Positions 25,070 through 33,925 of a DNA stretch of 52,942 nucleotides are shown in pieces (position 1 is the first letter of the stretch; every line of letters starts with the position of its first letter). Under the pieces are notes generated by a model, which did not search any database, was not told the origin of the DNA, and saw only the letters and a list, made by a program, of their open reading frames with translations. The translations under genes and the position numbers were made by a program. This DNA comes from Bacteroidales bacterium (GTDB taxonomy: Bacteria > Bacteroidota > Bacteroidia > Bacteroidales > UBA12077). The stretch spans positions 1 through 52,942 of the forward strand of contig JAHOYT010000058.1 of the NCBI GenBank assembly GCA_019038645.1. The letters are read 5' to 3'.

Positions 25070-25966
25070 ATGCCATCATGGAAAGGACAATCCCGGGGAA
25101 ATGTACTAGGTTATAAAATATTTGTGTTAAGCCTTAAGTATTTAGGACTATCGTTCGCTTATTTCATTCTACTATTTGTCGCATTTTATTATTTTCTTTT
25201 CTCGCGTAAAAGTTCAAAATTCACATATTTCTATTTTCGGGAAATTCTCAAATATTCCTGGTTAAAAACCAAATGGAGTATTTATAGAAATTACTTTGCC
25301 TTTGGGCAAGTACTATTAGATAAAGTTGCTATTCTGGGCGGCCTTAAAGGCAAGTTCTCATATAATTTTGATGGTGAACATTATTTACGGGATATGGCTG
25401 ATAATAAAACCGGAGGCATTATCGTAAACGCTCATATTGGAAATTTTGAGATTGCAGGACAGTTACTTGAACGATTAAATACCAAAATAAATGTTTTAAT
25501 GCTTGATGCTGAACATCAACGAATAAAAAATTACTTAACCGATGTTTTAGTTAATAAGGACGTGAACATTATCCCGATTCAAAATGATTATACACATATT
25601 GTACCTATCAGTGAAGCGCTTATAAATAAAGAGTTGATTGCAATGGCCGGCGACCGGTTTATTGAGGAAAGTAAAGTAATTGAGGTTGATTTTATGGGAC
25701 AAAAAGCGCTATTTCCTTCAGGGCCCTTTTATCTGGCAGCGAGATTTGGAGTACCAGTTACTTTCGCTTTCGCTATGAAAGAATCAAAAACTCATTATCA
25801 TTTCTTCGCTTCGCCACCAGAGAAAGTAAAGAGATTTAGTAATCCTGAAGAACAGGAAAAAGAACTACAAAAATTTGTAGAGAAATTTGCCGGTGAATTT
25901 GAACGAATTTTAAAAATGTATCCAATGCAATGGTTCAATTATTACCAGTTTTGGAAAACGAATTAA
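25070..25966 (+). CDS. LpxL/HtrB-type lipid acyltransferase
   Basis: The 298-aa protein resembles late lipid A acyltransferases. It has an N-terminal hydrophobic segment (about 19-45), the catalytic H122-x4-E127 motif in NAHIGNFEIAG and the GDRFIEES region at about 204. The N-terminal WKGQSRG...GYKIF motif is recalled from acyltransferases of flexirubin/aryl polyene clusters. It would transfer an ACP-bound acyl chain, perhaps the polyene, onto a lipid or glycerol-type acceptor on the inner face of the membrane. 3 bp separate it from the next gene. Confidence 0.88.
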   Translation: MPSWKGQSRGNVLGYKIFVLSLKYLGLSFAYFILLFVAFYYFLFSRKSSKFTYFYFREILKYSWLKTKWSIYRNYFAFGQVLLDKVAILGGLKGKFSYNFDGEHYLRDMADNKTGGIIVNAHIGNFEIAGQLLERLNTKINVLMLDAEHQRIKNYLTDVLVNKDVNIIPIQNDYTHIVPISEALINKELIAMAGDRFIEESKVIEVDFMGQKALFPSGPFYLAARFGVPVTFAFAMKESKTHYHFFASPPEKVKRFSNPEEQEKELQKFVEKFAGEFERILKMYPMQWFNYYQFWKTN

Positions 25967-25969
25967 CAC

Positions 25970-27328
25970 ATGAAAGAAAATAAAATATTATTTATATCTG
26001 CAAATAAACATACTGTCCCCTATCCGGTTTATCCAATCGGACTTTCATATATTTCCACATACCTGAATGAAAAATTACCTGAATATGAAACTAAAATTGT
26101 AGATCTCAATTTCAATTCTATCGAAGAATTAAAAGGTATTGTAACAGAATATAATCCTAAATACATTGGTGTTTCATTCAGAAATATTGATGATGTAAAC
26201 TCATATAATCGTGAGGAGTTTGTTACTCATTATAAAAATGTTATTGATAATCTTCGTACAGTTTCCGATGCTAAAATTATTGTTGGTGGTTCTGGTTTCT
26301 CAATTTTTCCTGAGCTAATGTTTAAAAGATTAAATCCGGATTTTGGAATCTATGGCGAAGGTGAAGAAGCAATTTTGAAACTAATTAACAATCTTGACAA
26401 AAACGAAGATTATACCGGGTTAAGTCGGTTAGTTTATAAAAAAAACGGACAATGTGTTTTTAATAAGAATGAAAGTTATTTTAGTGATTTAGACCTGGAT
26501 TTCGATGAAAATCTAATTGACTTTTACTGGGAAAAAAGCGGAATGTTAAACATTCAGACAAAGCGTGGTTGTCCTTACAATTGTATATACTGTACTTATC
26601 CTTTAATTGAAGGAAAAAAGGTACGAACATTAAATACAGATAAAATTGTTAACACATTAAAGAAATTATATTATCAAAAAGGTATTGATTATGTATTTTT
26701 TACCGATTCTGTTTTTAATATAAATAATAAATACAATTACGAACTTGCTGAGAAAATTATTGCGAGCGGTATCAAAATACATTGGGGAGGTTATTTTACA
26801 TTCAAAAATCTTGATGAAGATTTTCTAAAAATACTTAAGAAATCAGGCTTACAACATGTTGAATTTGGTACAGAAGCTATTTCTGAAAAATGCCTGAAGA
26901 CATACGGTAAGAATTTTACTGTTAAAGATGTACTTGAAAAATCAGAAATTTGTAATAAACTTGGAATTGATTTTGCACATTTTCTTATTACCGGAGGATA
27001 CGGAGAAACTGATGCTACAGTAAATGAAACTTTTGAAAATTCTAAATTAATAGATAATTCTGTTTTCTTTACTTTTGTAGGAATGCGTATTTATCCGGGA
27101 ACAAAATTACAGGAATATGCAATTAATGAAGGTGTAATTGATAAAAATGATAAGCTACTTGAACCAAAATATTATCTTTCAAAAGATGTAAATTACGATA
27201 CCTTAAAAGAAAGAGCTCTGAAAACACGTAAACGTTGGGTTTTCCCTGATGAAGATACAACAACAATAACAAATAAATTACGACAGAGAAATAAGAAAGG
27301 ACCATTATGGGAATATATGACAATGTAA
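25970..27328 (+). CDS. B12-binding-domain radical SAM protein
   Basis: The 452-aa protein has a cobalamin-binding-like N-terminal domain (about 1-150, YPIGLSYISTYL and IIVGGSGFSIFPE) and a radical SAM core with C201-PYN-C205-IY-C208. Family members with this layout do methylations, cyclisations or other radical reactions. It starts 3 bp after the acyltransferase gene and overlaps the dehydratase gene by 22 bp, so it is tightly coupled to polyene assembly or tailoring. The reaction is unknown. Confidence 0.9.
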   Translation: MKENKILFISANKHTVPYPVYPIGLSYISTYLNEKLPEYETKIVDLNFNSIEELKGIVTEYNPKYIGVSFRNIDDVNSYNREEFVTHYKNVIDNLRTVSDAKIIVGGSGFSIFPELMFKRLNPDFGIYGEGEEAILKLINNLDKNEDYTGLSRLVYKKNGQCVFNKNESYFSDLDLDFDENLIDFYWEKSGMLNIQTKRGCPYNCIYCTYPLIEGKKVRTLNTDKIVNTLKKLYYQKGIDYVFFTDSVFNINNKYNYELAEKIIASGIKIHWGGYFTFKNLDEDFLKILKKSGLQHVEFGTEAISEKCLKTYGKNFTVKDVLEKSEICNKLGIDFAHFLITGGYGETDATVNETFENSKLIDNSVFFTFVGMRIYPGTKLQEYAINEGVIDKNDKLLEPKYYLSKDVNYDTLKERALKTRKRWVFPDEDTTTITNKLRQRNKKGPLWEYMTM

Positions 27329-27744
27329 TTGCTGATGGTGAAACTATATTGCAGTTTATTCCGCAAAGAGCACCAATGGTAATGGTAGAAAAATTGCACA
27401 AAGCCGAAGGTGGTCAAACTATTGGTAGTTTAAAAATTGAGGGTAGTAATATTTTTTGTAAAGATGGATATTTACAGGAACCGGGCTTAATTGAAAATAT
27501 AGCTCAGACTGCGGCAGTTGGAGTTGGGTTTGAATACAGAAATGAGAATAAAGATGTTCCTACAGGATACATTGGAGCAGTTCAAAAACTAACAATTCAC
27601 AAATTACCTGAAGAAGGGAAAATAATTTTAACCGAAGTAAATGTAGAACATAAAGTTTTTAATACGACCTTAATAAATGGGAAAATTACATGCGATAATC
27701 AGTTAATTGCTGATTGTTCCATGAAAATTTTTTTAGACGAATAA
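27307..27744 (+). CDS. Hotdog-fold 3-hydroxyacyl-ACP dehydratase subunit (ApeP-like), retains Glu, lacks His
   Basis: The 145-aa hotdog protein has the LQFIPQRAPMVMV start of dehydratases and an active-site helix EPGLIENIAQTAA with the acidic E63. The catalytic His of FabZ (GHFPG) is not at its place: C51-K52-D53 stands there, and there is no His between residues 32 and about 97. It may work as a heterodimer with the dehydratase at 38426, which keeps the His but has Gln in place of the acidic residue. It overlaps the radical SAM gene by 22 bp. Confidence 0.82.
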   Translation: MGIYDNVIADGETILQFIPQRAPMVMVEKLHKAEGGQTIGSLKIEGSNIFCKDGYLQEPGLIENIAQTAAVGVGFEYRNENKDVPTGYIGAVQKLTIHKLPEEGKIILTEVNVEHKVFNTTLINGKITCDNQLIADCSMKIFLDE

Positions 27745-27774
27745 AGTGTCCATTTTTGAGCTAAATTTATCGCT

Positions 27775-28176
27775 ATGGAAAAAGATAAAGTACCACAAGA
27801 CGAAGGCATAACAGAAGGGATATCCCGCGAAGTGCAATATGCTGTTGACAAAGACGGCAAATATATAAAAGTATTAAGTAAAGGCTGGGAACCAAAAAAT
27901 ATTGTCAACGAGCTTGCCTGGGAAGATATTCAGGAAAGTGTTGACCTTGCCGATGAGAAAATAAAATCAGGTAAAGCAAGTCCTGTAATGCATTTCATGG
28001 CTAAAAACCAGATGAATGCTACTTTGCTGGCCGATTACATTGAATTACCAAAATGGAAAGTGAAGAGACACTTAAAACCTAAAGGATTTAAAAAATTAAA
28101 TCAGAATCAATTAGAAAACTATGCTAAAGTTTTTAGTATCAGCATAGATGAATTACTAAATTTTAAACCAGAATAA
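27775..28176 (+). CDS. HTH-like companion of BtrH (copy 2)
   Basis: The 133-aa protein is a paralogue of the 166-aa protein at 20346: a short N-terminal beta region (REVQYAVDKDGKYIKV), a helical linker and an HTH-like C-terminal half (about 68-130) with LLADYIELPKWKVKRHLKPKGF and LENYAKVFSISIDELL. As at the other locus, it stands directly before a BtrH-like gene (5 bp). The preserved pairing suggests that it works with the BtrH-like enzyme, either as a local regulator or as a physical partner. DNA binding is unproven. Confidence 0.65.
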   Translation: MEKDKVPQDEGITEGISREVQYAVDKDGKYIKVLSKGWEPKNIVNELAWEDIQESVDLADEKIKSGKASPVMHFMAKNQMNATLLADYIELPKWKVKRHLKPKGFKKLNQNQLENYAKVFSISIDELLNFKPE

Positions 28177-28181
28177 ATAAT

Positions 28182-29186
28182 ATGAAACTCGATTTCGATC
28201 ATATACCTGCGGGACATTGTGAAAACGGTGTAATTTCAAGTTTATTAAAATACCATGGATTAAACTTAAGCGAAGCCATGATTTTTGGAATTGGCAGTGG
28301 TTACTTTTTTGCTTACATGCCATTTGTTAAGGTTAATGGAATTCCTTTAGCTTCATTTCGACCTGTTCCGGGAATGATTTTCACAAAAGCTGCAAAGCGA
28401 TTAGGAATTAAAATGAAAAAACAGACATTTAGGAAGCAACCTAAAAGAGCAATGGATGAGCTTGACAAGGTTCTTGAAAAAAAATTACCTGTTGGAATTC
28501 AAAGTGGAGTATATCATTTATCATACTTCCCTCCTGCTTACCGCTTTCATTTTAATGCTCATAACCTTACAGTTTATGGCAAAGAAGATAACTCATATTT
28601 CATTAGTGATCCTGTTATGGAATATGCAACTACATTAACCTACGAAGAACTTAAAAAAGCCAGATTTGCAAAAGGGCCTTTAAGTCCAAATGGAAAAATG
28701 TATTATCCCATAAGTATTCCTGAAGAAATTGATTTAAAACCTGCCATTATTAAAGGAATAAAACAAACTGCAGACTGGATGCTTACTATACCTGTTCCGT
28801 TATTTGGTGTTAAAGGAATCCGGTATTTATCAAAAAGAGTGCGGAAATGGCCCGAAAAACTTGGTCCAAAAAGAGCAGCCTCTTATTTAGCACAATTAGT
28901 GCGAATGCTGGAAGAAATTGGTACAGGAGGAGCCGGATTCAGATTCATTTATGCCGCATTTCTACAGGAAGTAGCTGAGGTTATGCAAGATGATAGATAC
29001 AATGAACTTTCAAAAGAAATGACAAAAATTGGTGATAAATGGAGAACTTTTTCTTCATTATCAGCAAAAACATGTAAGGGCCGGTCATCCGATCCTGATG
29101 GATATAATACGATCGCTAATCTTATGCTGGAAATAGCCGATGATGAAGAGAATTTTTTTATTAAATTAAAAAAACTAATAAAATAA
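28182..29186 (+). CDS. BtrH-like acyltransferase (copy 2)
   Basis: The 334-aa protein is a paralogue of the one at 19336. It has the GHCENG motif with C13, H127 in FNAHNLTVYG and D143 in YFISDPV, which lie at the same positions as in copy 1, and the shared GTGGAGFRFIYAAFLQE segment near residue 246. It would take an acyl group from an ACP and transfer it to an unknown acceptor. It is followed by an ABC transporter whose ATG overlaps its stop codon, so the product of this reaction may be exported by that transporter. Confidence 0.87.
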   Translation: MKLDFDHIPAGHCENGVISSLLKYHGLNLSEAMIFGIGSGYFFAYMPFVKVNGIPLASFRPVPGMIFTKAAKRLGIKMKKQTFRKQPKRAMDELDKVLEKKLPVGIQSGVYHLSYFPPAYRFHFNAHNLTVYGKEDNSYFISDPVMEYATTLTYEELKKARFAKGPLSPNGKMYYPISIPEEIDLKPAIIKGIKQTADWMLTIPVPLFGVKGIRYLSKRVRKWPEKLGPKRAASYLAQLVRMLEEIGTGGAGFRFIYAAFLQEVAEVMQDDRYNELSKEMTKIGDKWRTFSSLSAKTCKGRSSDPDGYNTIANLMLEIADDEENFFIKLKKLIK

Positions 29187-29944
29187 TGCAGGAAAATCAT
29201 CATATTATTGAAATAAAATATCTGACCAAATATTACAAAGGTTTGATTACTCCTGCCATTGATAATATAAATCTGAACATCGACCAGGGAGAAATTTTTG
29301 GTTTACTTGGCCCAAATGGAGCAGGGAAAACAACAACAATATCCATCCTTTGTGGATTATTTGGTCCAACTTCAGGAAATGTGTTTATTGATGGAATGCA
29401 ATTTCAGCATTCTGCAGAAAAAATCAAAAGTATAATTGGTGTTGTTCCTCAGGAAATAGCACTATATCCTTCGTTAACTGCTAAAGAAAACCTTAGATTT
29501 TTTGGTCACTTATATGGATTAAAAGGGAAACACTTAAAAACAAGAATTGACGAATGTCTTGAGCTTTTTGGTCTTGAAAAAAATGCGAATCGCAGAATAA
29601 AAACTTTTTCGGGAGGTATGAAACGCAGGATTAATTTAATCGCAGGCATTCTTCATAAACCTAAAATTATTTATTTAGATGAGCCAACAGTTGGTGTTGA
29701 TGTGCAATCAAGAAATGTAATTCTTGAACATCTTCGTGATCTCAATAAAGAAGGTACTACTATCATATATACTTCTCATTACATGGAAGAAGCTGAGAAT
29801 TTCTGTTCCAGAGTTGCTATTATTGATAAAGGAAATATCATAACAAAAGGCAAACCAACAGAATTGATAGACAGTAAAGAAGAATATACCGATTTGGAAA
29901 GCATCTTTTTAAACATAACAGGCAGAGCTTTACGCGACGAATAA
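29186..29944 (+). CDS. ABC transporter ATP-binding protein
   Basis: The 252-aa ATPase has Walker A GPNGAGKTT (42-50), the signature FSGGMKRR, Walker B IIYLDEP and the switch His in YTSHYMEEAE. It belongs to the CcmA/NodI-type ABC-2 group that pairs with a single-polypeptide permease. Its ATG overlaps the BtrH stop codon, and the permease gene follows 11 bp later. The pair probably exports a lipid-like product or intermediate of the cluster. Confidence 0.95.
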   Translation: MQENHHIIEIKYLTKYYKGLITPAIDNINLNIDQGEIFGLLGPNGAGKTTTISILCGLFGPTSGNVFIDGMQFQHSAEKIKSIIGVVPQEIALYPSLTAKENLRFFGHLYGLKGKHLKTRIDECLELFGLEKNANRRIKTFSGGMKRRINLIAGILHKPKIIYLDEPTVGVDVQSRNVILEHLRDLNKEGTTIIYTSHYMEEAENFCSRVAIIDKGNIITKGKPTELIDSKEEYTDLESIFLNITGRALRDE

Positions 29945-29955
29945 ATTACACAGAT

Positions 29956-31239
29956 ATGCTAAGATTATTATCATCAATATATAAAGAATTCCTGATTCTA
30001 ATAAGAGATAGAGCCGGTTTGGCAATTTTATTTATTATGCCTTTGGTTCTCATTTTAATTATGACTGTAATACAGGATGCGACCTTTAAAACAGTTAAGC
30101 AAGTCAATATTTCTATGATTTTAGTAAATAACGACAAAGACAGTTTGGGAGAAGCAATAAGTGAGGGCCTGTATGCTTCAGAGTTTTTTCAAATTGTTGA
30201 AGAAATTGACGGTGAAAAGATAACTAAAGAAAAAGCAGAAGAACTCGTGGCTCAGGGGAAATACAAATTAGGAATTATAATACCTGAAAGAGCAACAGAA
30301 GCTATTAGAGGAAATGTAAACGCTCTAATTAACAAATCATTTAAATCGTTTAATATTCCGGGAGTTAAAAAAAGAACTAAAAAGAGTACAATTGACATTA
30401 CTATTTATATTGATCCGGTAACCAGTCAATCTTTTAAAAATATGGTAATGAGTTCGCTTAAAGAATTTACATCTCAACTGGAAATTGAAATGTTCTTTAA
30501 AAATTTCTCAGAAGCAATGGCGCAATTAATGCCGGATCAAAAACCTATTAAATTTGAAAGCTTCGGAACAATCAATTATAAAGAAATATACGCATCAACA
30601 ACTAATGATGAAATATTACCAAACTCAGTTCAACACAATGTTCCGGCATGGACTATGTTTGCAATGTTCTTTATAGTTCTTCCTTTAGCTGGAAATATAA
30701 TTAAAGAGCGTGATGATGGCAGTGCATTCAGGTTAAAAACAATGCCGGGATCATTTATTACAATCATGTTCAGTAAAATATTTGTATTTCTTGGTGTATC
30801 ATTCCTGCAATTTATTTTAATGCTATTAGTAGGTGTTTATATAATGCCTTTATTGGGATTACCACAATTGGAAATTGGATCTCATAAAATTGCTCTGGGA
30901 GTTATGGCGTTGGCATCAGGCCTGGCTGCAACCGGATATGGCGTATTAATAGGAACAATAGCTACTACACATGAACAAGCGGCTACTTTTGGTGCCGTAT
31001 CTATAATTATTTTTGCTGCATTGGGTGGTATCTGGGTTCCTGCATATGTAATGCCTCCTGCATTAAGAATTATCAGTCAGTTTTCGCCTTTACACTGGGG
31101 ATTAAATGGCTTTTATGATATTTTCTTAAGAGGTGGTGATTTAACCGTTGTTTTGTCTGAAACAGCCAAATTGTTAACATTTTTTATAATTATGCTTGGA
31201 CTTGCTATTGTGTATAATAAACTTAATAAGACTAAATAG
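29956..31239 (+). CDS. ABC-2 type transporter permease
   Basis: The 427-aa membrane protein has one N-terminal membrane segment (about 22-38, LAILFIMPLVLILIMTVI), a large extracytoplasmic domain (about 40-225) and five more membrane segments in the C-terminal half (about 230-420), the layout of the YhhJ/ABC2_membrane_3 group. With the ATPase encoded just upstream it forms an exporter. It ends the first part of the plus-strand operon: a 142-bp gap with tandem repeats and a new promoter follows. Confidence 0.93.
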   Translation: MLRLLSSIYKEFLILIRDRAGLAILFIMPLVLILIMTVIQDATFKTVKQVNISMILVNNDKDSLGEAISEGLYASEFFQIVEEIDGEKITKEKAEELVAQGKYKLGIIIPERATEAIRGNVNALINKSFKSFNIPGVKKRTKKSTIDITIYIDPVTSQSFKNMVMSSLKEFTSQLEIEMFFKNFSEAMAQLMPDQKPIKFESFGTINYKEIYASTTNDEILPNSVQHNVPAWTMFAMFFIVLPLAGNIIKERDDGSAFRLKTMPGSFITIMFSKIFVFLGVSFLQFILMLLVGVYIMPLLGLPQLEIGSHKIALGVMALASGLAATGYGVLIGTIATTHEQAATFGAVSIIIFAALGGIWVPAYVMPPALRIISQFSPLHWGLNGFYDIFLRGGDLTVVLSETAKLLTFFIIMLGLAIVYNKLNKTK

Positions 31240-31240
31240 T

Positions 31241-31304
31241 TTTGAGTTCTGAGTTCTGAGTTTTGAGTTCTGGGTTTTGAGTTAAAAGTTAAAAGTTAAA
31301 AGTT
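31241..31304. repeat. Short tandem repeats (GAGTTCT and GTTAAAA units)
   Basis: Imperfect GAGTTCT/GAGTTTT units are followed by three exact GTTAAAA units (31281-31301). The tract starts just after the permease stop codon and ends 13 bp before the -7 box at 31317. Confidence 0.85.
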
Positions 31305-31316
31305 CACTTATGTAAA

Positions 31317-31324
31317 TAACTTTG
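31317..31324 (+). promoter_or_regulatory. Internal -7 box before the thioesterase gene
   Basis: TAACTTTG fits TAnnTTTG. It lies 58 bp before the TTG start and would give the second half of the cluster its own promoter. Confidence 0.55.
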
Positions 31325-31381
31325 AGCATTAAACTTTGTTAATAAATTCATAAGAATTAATTTAGCGCTTTATTAAAAAAA

Positions 31382-31816
31382 TTGAAGTTGGAGAAGAAAA
31401 ACCTGAAACACAGAACCGAAATTGTTGTAAGATTCAGTGAAGTTGATTCGATGGGAATTGTATGGCACGGAAACTATGCTAAATATTTTGAAGATGGCCG
31501 CGAAGCATTTGGAAAAGCTTTAGGATTAAGCTATTTAGATGTTTATGCTAATAAGCATTTAACGCCATTGGTGAAACTGGATTTCGAATATAAAACGCCG
31601 CTTGAATATGGCGATACTGCAATAATTGAAACCCGGTATATTGATCACGATGCCGCCAAAATACATTTTGAATACACCATTTACAATAAGAAAAATAACA
31701 ATATTGCCGCAACCGGTGAAAGTATTCAGGTATTTCTAAATCTTGACCGCGAATTAGTGCTCATTAGCCCGGATTTCTTCATTGAATGGAAAAAGAAAAT
31801 GGGATTAATTGAGTAA
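31382..31816 (+). CDS. YbgC-type acyl-CoA/ACP thioesterase (4HBT hotdog family)
   Basis: The 144-aa hotdog thioesterase has the family active-site pattern D22-x6-H29-x-N31-Y32 in VDSMGIVWHGNYAKYFEDGRE. It would hydrolyse an acyl thioester, either releasing the polyene chain or editing misprimed ACP; a thioesterase is also found in aryl polyene clusters. The start is TTG: an in-frame stop lies 24 bp upstream with no ATG between, and the next Met is inside the active-site motif. It begins the second half of the plus-strand cluster. Confidence 0.88.
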   Translation: MKLEKKNLKHRTEIVVRFSEVDSMGIVWHGNYAKYFEDGREAFGKALGLSYLDVYANKHLTPLVKLDFEYKTPLEYGDTAIIETRYIDHDAAKIHFEYTIYNKKNNNIAATGESIQVFLNLDRELVLISPDFFIEWKKKMGLIE

Positions 31817-31831
31817 AAAGATATTCTGATT

Positions 31832-32992
31832 ATGACTAAAATATATACGGTTGCAGATAATATTATTACTTCTTTGGGATTTTCCAGTAAAGAAAATTTT
31901 GCAGCCTTAAAACAAAGGAAATCAGGAATAGCTCAAACAACAGATCCTAATATTACCCAGGTTCCAATGTTTACATCAATTATTGATTCAAACAGAATTA
32001 TATCTGAGTTTACAAAAATTGGAAATCCTGATGTTTTTACCCGTCTTGAGAAGATAATGATTTTATCAATTAACGATGCATTGAAACATACAAATATCGA
32101 TCCTTCCGATAATGACACATTATTTATTTTTTCATCTGTTAAGGGTAATATTGATCTCATAGAAAATGAGAATCATCCTTTTGAAAAAGACAGAGTTAAT
32201 CTTTGGGCAATTTCTGATCAGGTTTGCAAATTTTTCAATTCATCTGTTAAGCCTGTGTTTATTTCAAATGCATGTATTTCAGGAGTAACTTCGATAATTG
32301 CAGGTGCTCAATATTTACAAAGTGAGAAATATAAAAATATCATTGTGTGTGGCGGAGATATTATTTCTGAATTTACACCATCAGGGTTTCAGTCTTTTAA
32401 AGCAGTTAGCGAACAGCCTTGTAAACCATTCGATGCAAACCGCACTGGTATAACATTAGGCGAAGGAGTCGGAACAGTTGTTTTATCTACTAATAAAGAA
32501 TTAGTAAAAGAAGAAAATCCGGTTATTTTTCGGGGTGGCGCTAATACAAATGATGCAAATCATATTTCGGGACCTTCCCGAACCGGCGACGGATTGTATT
32601 ATGCAATCAGCAACACATTGAAAGAAGCAGAAAAAACAAATACAAATATTGATTACATATCAGGTCATGGAACAGCAACTCCGTACAACGACGAAATGGA
32701 ATCAAAAGCCATAAGCCGGGCTGAACTTAACCATGTTCCGGTTAATAGTTTAAAAGGATATTGGGGACATACATTAGGTGCAGCAGGTATAATAGAATGC
32801 ATTGCAGGAATACATTCAATAAAAGAAAATTGTTTAATAAAAACTTTTGGTTATTCTGAACACGGAGTAAGCGAACAGATTAACGTAATCAAAGAATTTA
32901 AGGAAACCGAAGTAAAAAACTTCCTGAAAACGGCATCAGGTTTTGGAGGAAGCAATGCAGCAGCATACTTTTCTGAATTAAATTCTGATTAA
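31832..32992 (+). CDS. Beta-ketoacyl-ACP synthase
   Basis: The 386-aa ketosynthase is complete: C148 in SNACISG, H279 in SGHGTATP and H313 in WGHTLGAAG with K308. The GITLGEGVGTVVL segment is typical of the family. It is more divergent from FabF than the two other active KS in the cluster. It lies 15 bp after the thioesterase gene and 13 bp before the half-KS gene, so it may work with that half-length partner, or in starter-unit condensation. Confidence 0.9.
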   Translation: MTKIYTVADNIITSLGFSSKENFAALKQRKSGIAQTTDPNITQVPMFTSIIDSNRIISEFTKIGNPDVFTRLEKIMILSINDALKHTNIDPSDNDTLFIFSSVKGNIDLIENENHPFEKDRVNLWAISDQVCKFFNSSVKPVFISNACISGVTSIIAGAQYLQSEKYKNIIVCGGDIISEFTPSGFQSFKAVSEQPCKPFDANRTGITLGEGVGTVVLSTNKELVKEENPVIFRGGANTNDANHISGPSRTGDGLYYAISNTLKEAEKTNTNIDYISGHGTATPYNDEMESKAISRAELNHVPVNSLKGYWGHTLGAAGIIECIAGIHSIKENCLIKTFGYSEHGVSEQINVIKEFKETEVKNFLKTASGFGGSNAAAYFSELNSD

Positions 32993-33005
32993 TCAGATCT
33001 TTAAA

Positions 33006-33635
33006 ATGGATAACTATATAAGTAAATATTGTATTATAAAACCACATGAAGTTATTGTAGACGGAAAAACAGAGTTTTCTGATTCTGAAAAAAATGAATT
33101 CGGAGCTTTCATGAAATCTATCTACAAACATTACGAAGTAAAATATCCCAAATATTTTAAAATGGATAATCTTTGTAAAGTTGCTTTTTTGGCTGCAGAA
33201 ATTGTTTTAAAAGAAAATGAGCATTTAAAAGAACTTGATCCAACTAAAATTGGTGTTATTCTCCAAAATTCGCACTCATCAATTGACACGGATATAAAAT
33301 ATAATGAAACCATAAAAGATAAAGCAAACTATTTCCCCAGTCCGGCAGTTTTTGTTTATACTTTACCAAATGTAATGATTGGCGAAATATGTATTCGCAA
33401 TAAGTTTCAGGGCGAAAACACGTGTTTCATTACCAAAGAATTTGATTCTGAATTTCTGACTTACCATGTAAATGAGTTGTTGAATTCAGGTAAAATAGAT
33501 GTTTGTATTACAGGTTGGGCAGATTACTATGAAGGTGAATTTAGCGCAATAATGTTTTTAGTTGAAAAAAATATGGAAAATAAAAAAGATAATATTAGTT
33601 TTAAACCCGAATTCATTAACAGATTAATTAAGTAA
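33006..33635 (+). CDS. Half-length ketosynthase-like protein without active-site Cys
   Basis: The 209-aa protein looks like only the N-terminal thiolase-fold half of a ketosynthase. The SPAVFVYTLPNVMIGEICIRNKFQGEN segment (112-138) corresponds to the region just before the KS nucleophile, but alignment by eye places E145 where the Cys should be, and the C-terminal half with both catalytic His is absent. The reading frame is clean and it has proper spacing to its neighbours (13 bp and 7 bp), so it looks like a maintained gene rather than debris. It may be a scaffold or chain-length partner of KS 31832. Confidence 0.72.
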   Translation: MDNYISKYCIIKPHEVIVDGKTEFSDSEKNEFGAFMKSIYKHYEVKYPKYFKMDNLCKVAFLAAEIVLKENEHLKELDPTKIGVILQNSHSSIDTDIKYNETIKDKANYFPSPAVFVYTLPNVMIGEICIRNKFQGENTCFITKEFDSEFLTYHVNELLNSGKIDVCITGWADYYEGEFSAIMFLVEKNMENKKDNISFKPEFINRLIK

Positions 33636-33642
33636 ACAAGAG

Positions 33643-33897
33643 ATGGAAGAGTTAATAATAAAGATTAAGGAGCAGGTAATAGAAGTTTTAAATTTAGAAG
33701 ATATTGAACCAGATGATATAGATACTGATTCACCACTTTTTGGTGATGGTTTAGGACTTGACTCAATTGATGCATTAGAGTTAATTGTATTGCTTGAAAA
33801 ACAGTACGGGATAAAGATTGAAGATCCAAAAGATGGTAAAAAAATCTTCTATTCAATAAGGACAATTGCAGAATATATCGAAGAAAAAAAGAAATAA
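33643..33897 (+). CDS. Acyl carrier protein (GLDSID type)
   Basis: The 84-aa carrier has the modification Ser in DGLGLDSIDALELIVLLEKQYGIKI (Ser at about residue 39). The motif is nearly the same as in the ACP at 19048 on the other operon, which suggests that the two are paralogues and may share partners. It lies 7 bp after the half-KS and 28 bp before the KS/CLF pair, so it is the best candidate for the elongation ACP. Confidence 0.93.
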   Translation: MEELIIKIKEQVIEVLNLEDIEPDDIDTDSPLFGDGLGLDSIDALELIVLLEKQYGIKIEDPKDGKKIFYSIRTIAEYIEEKKK

Positions 33898-33925
33898 TTC
33901 ATTTTAGCTGAAGAGGAGTTTTTTA

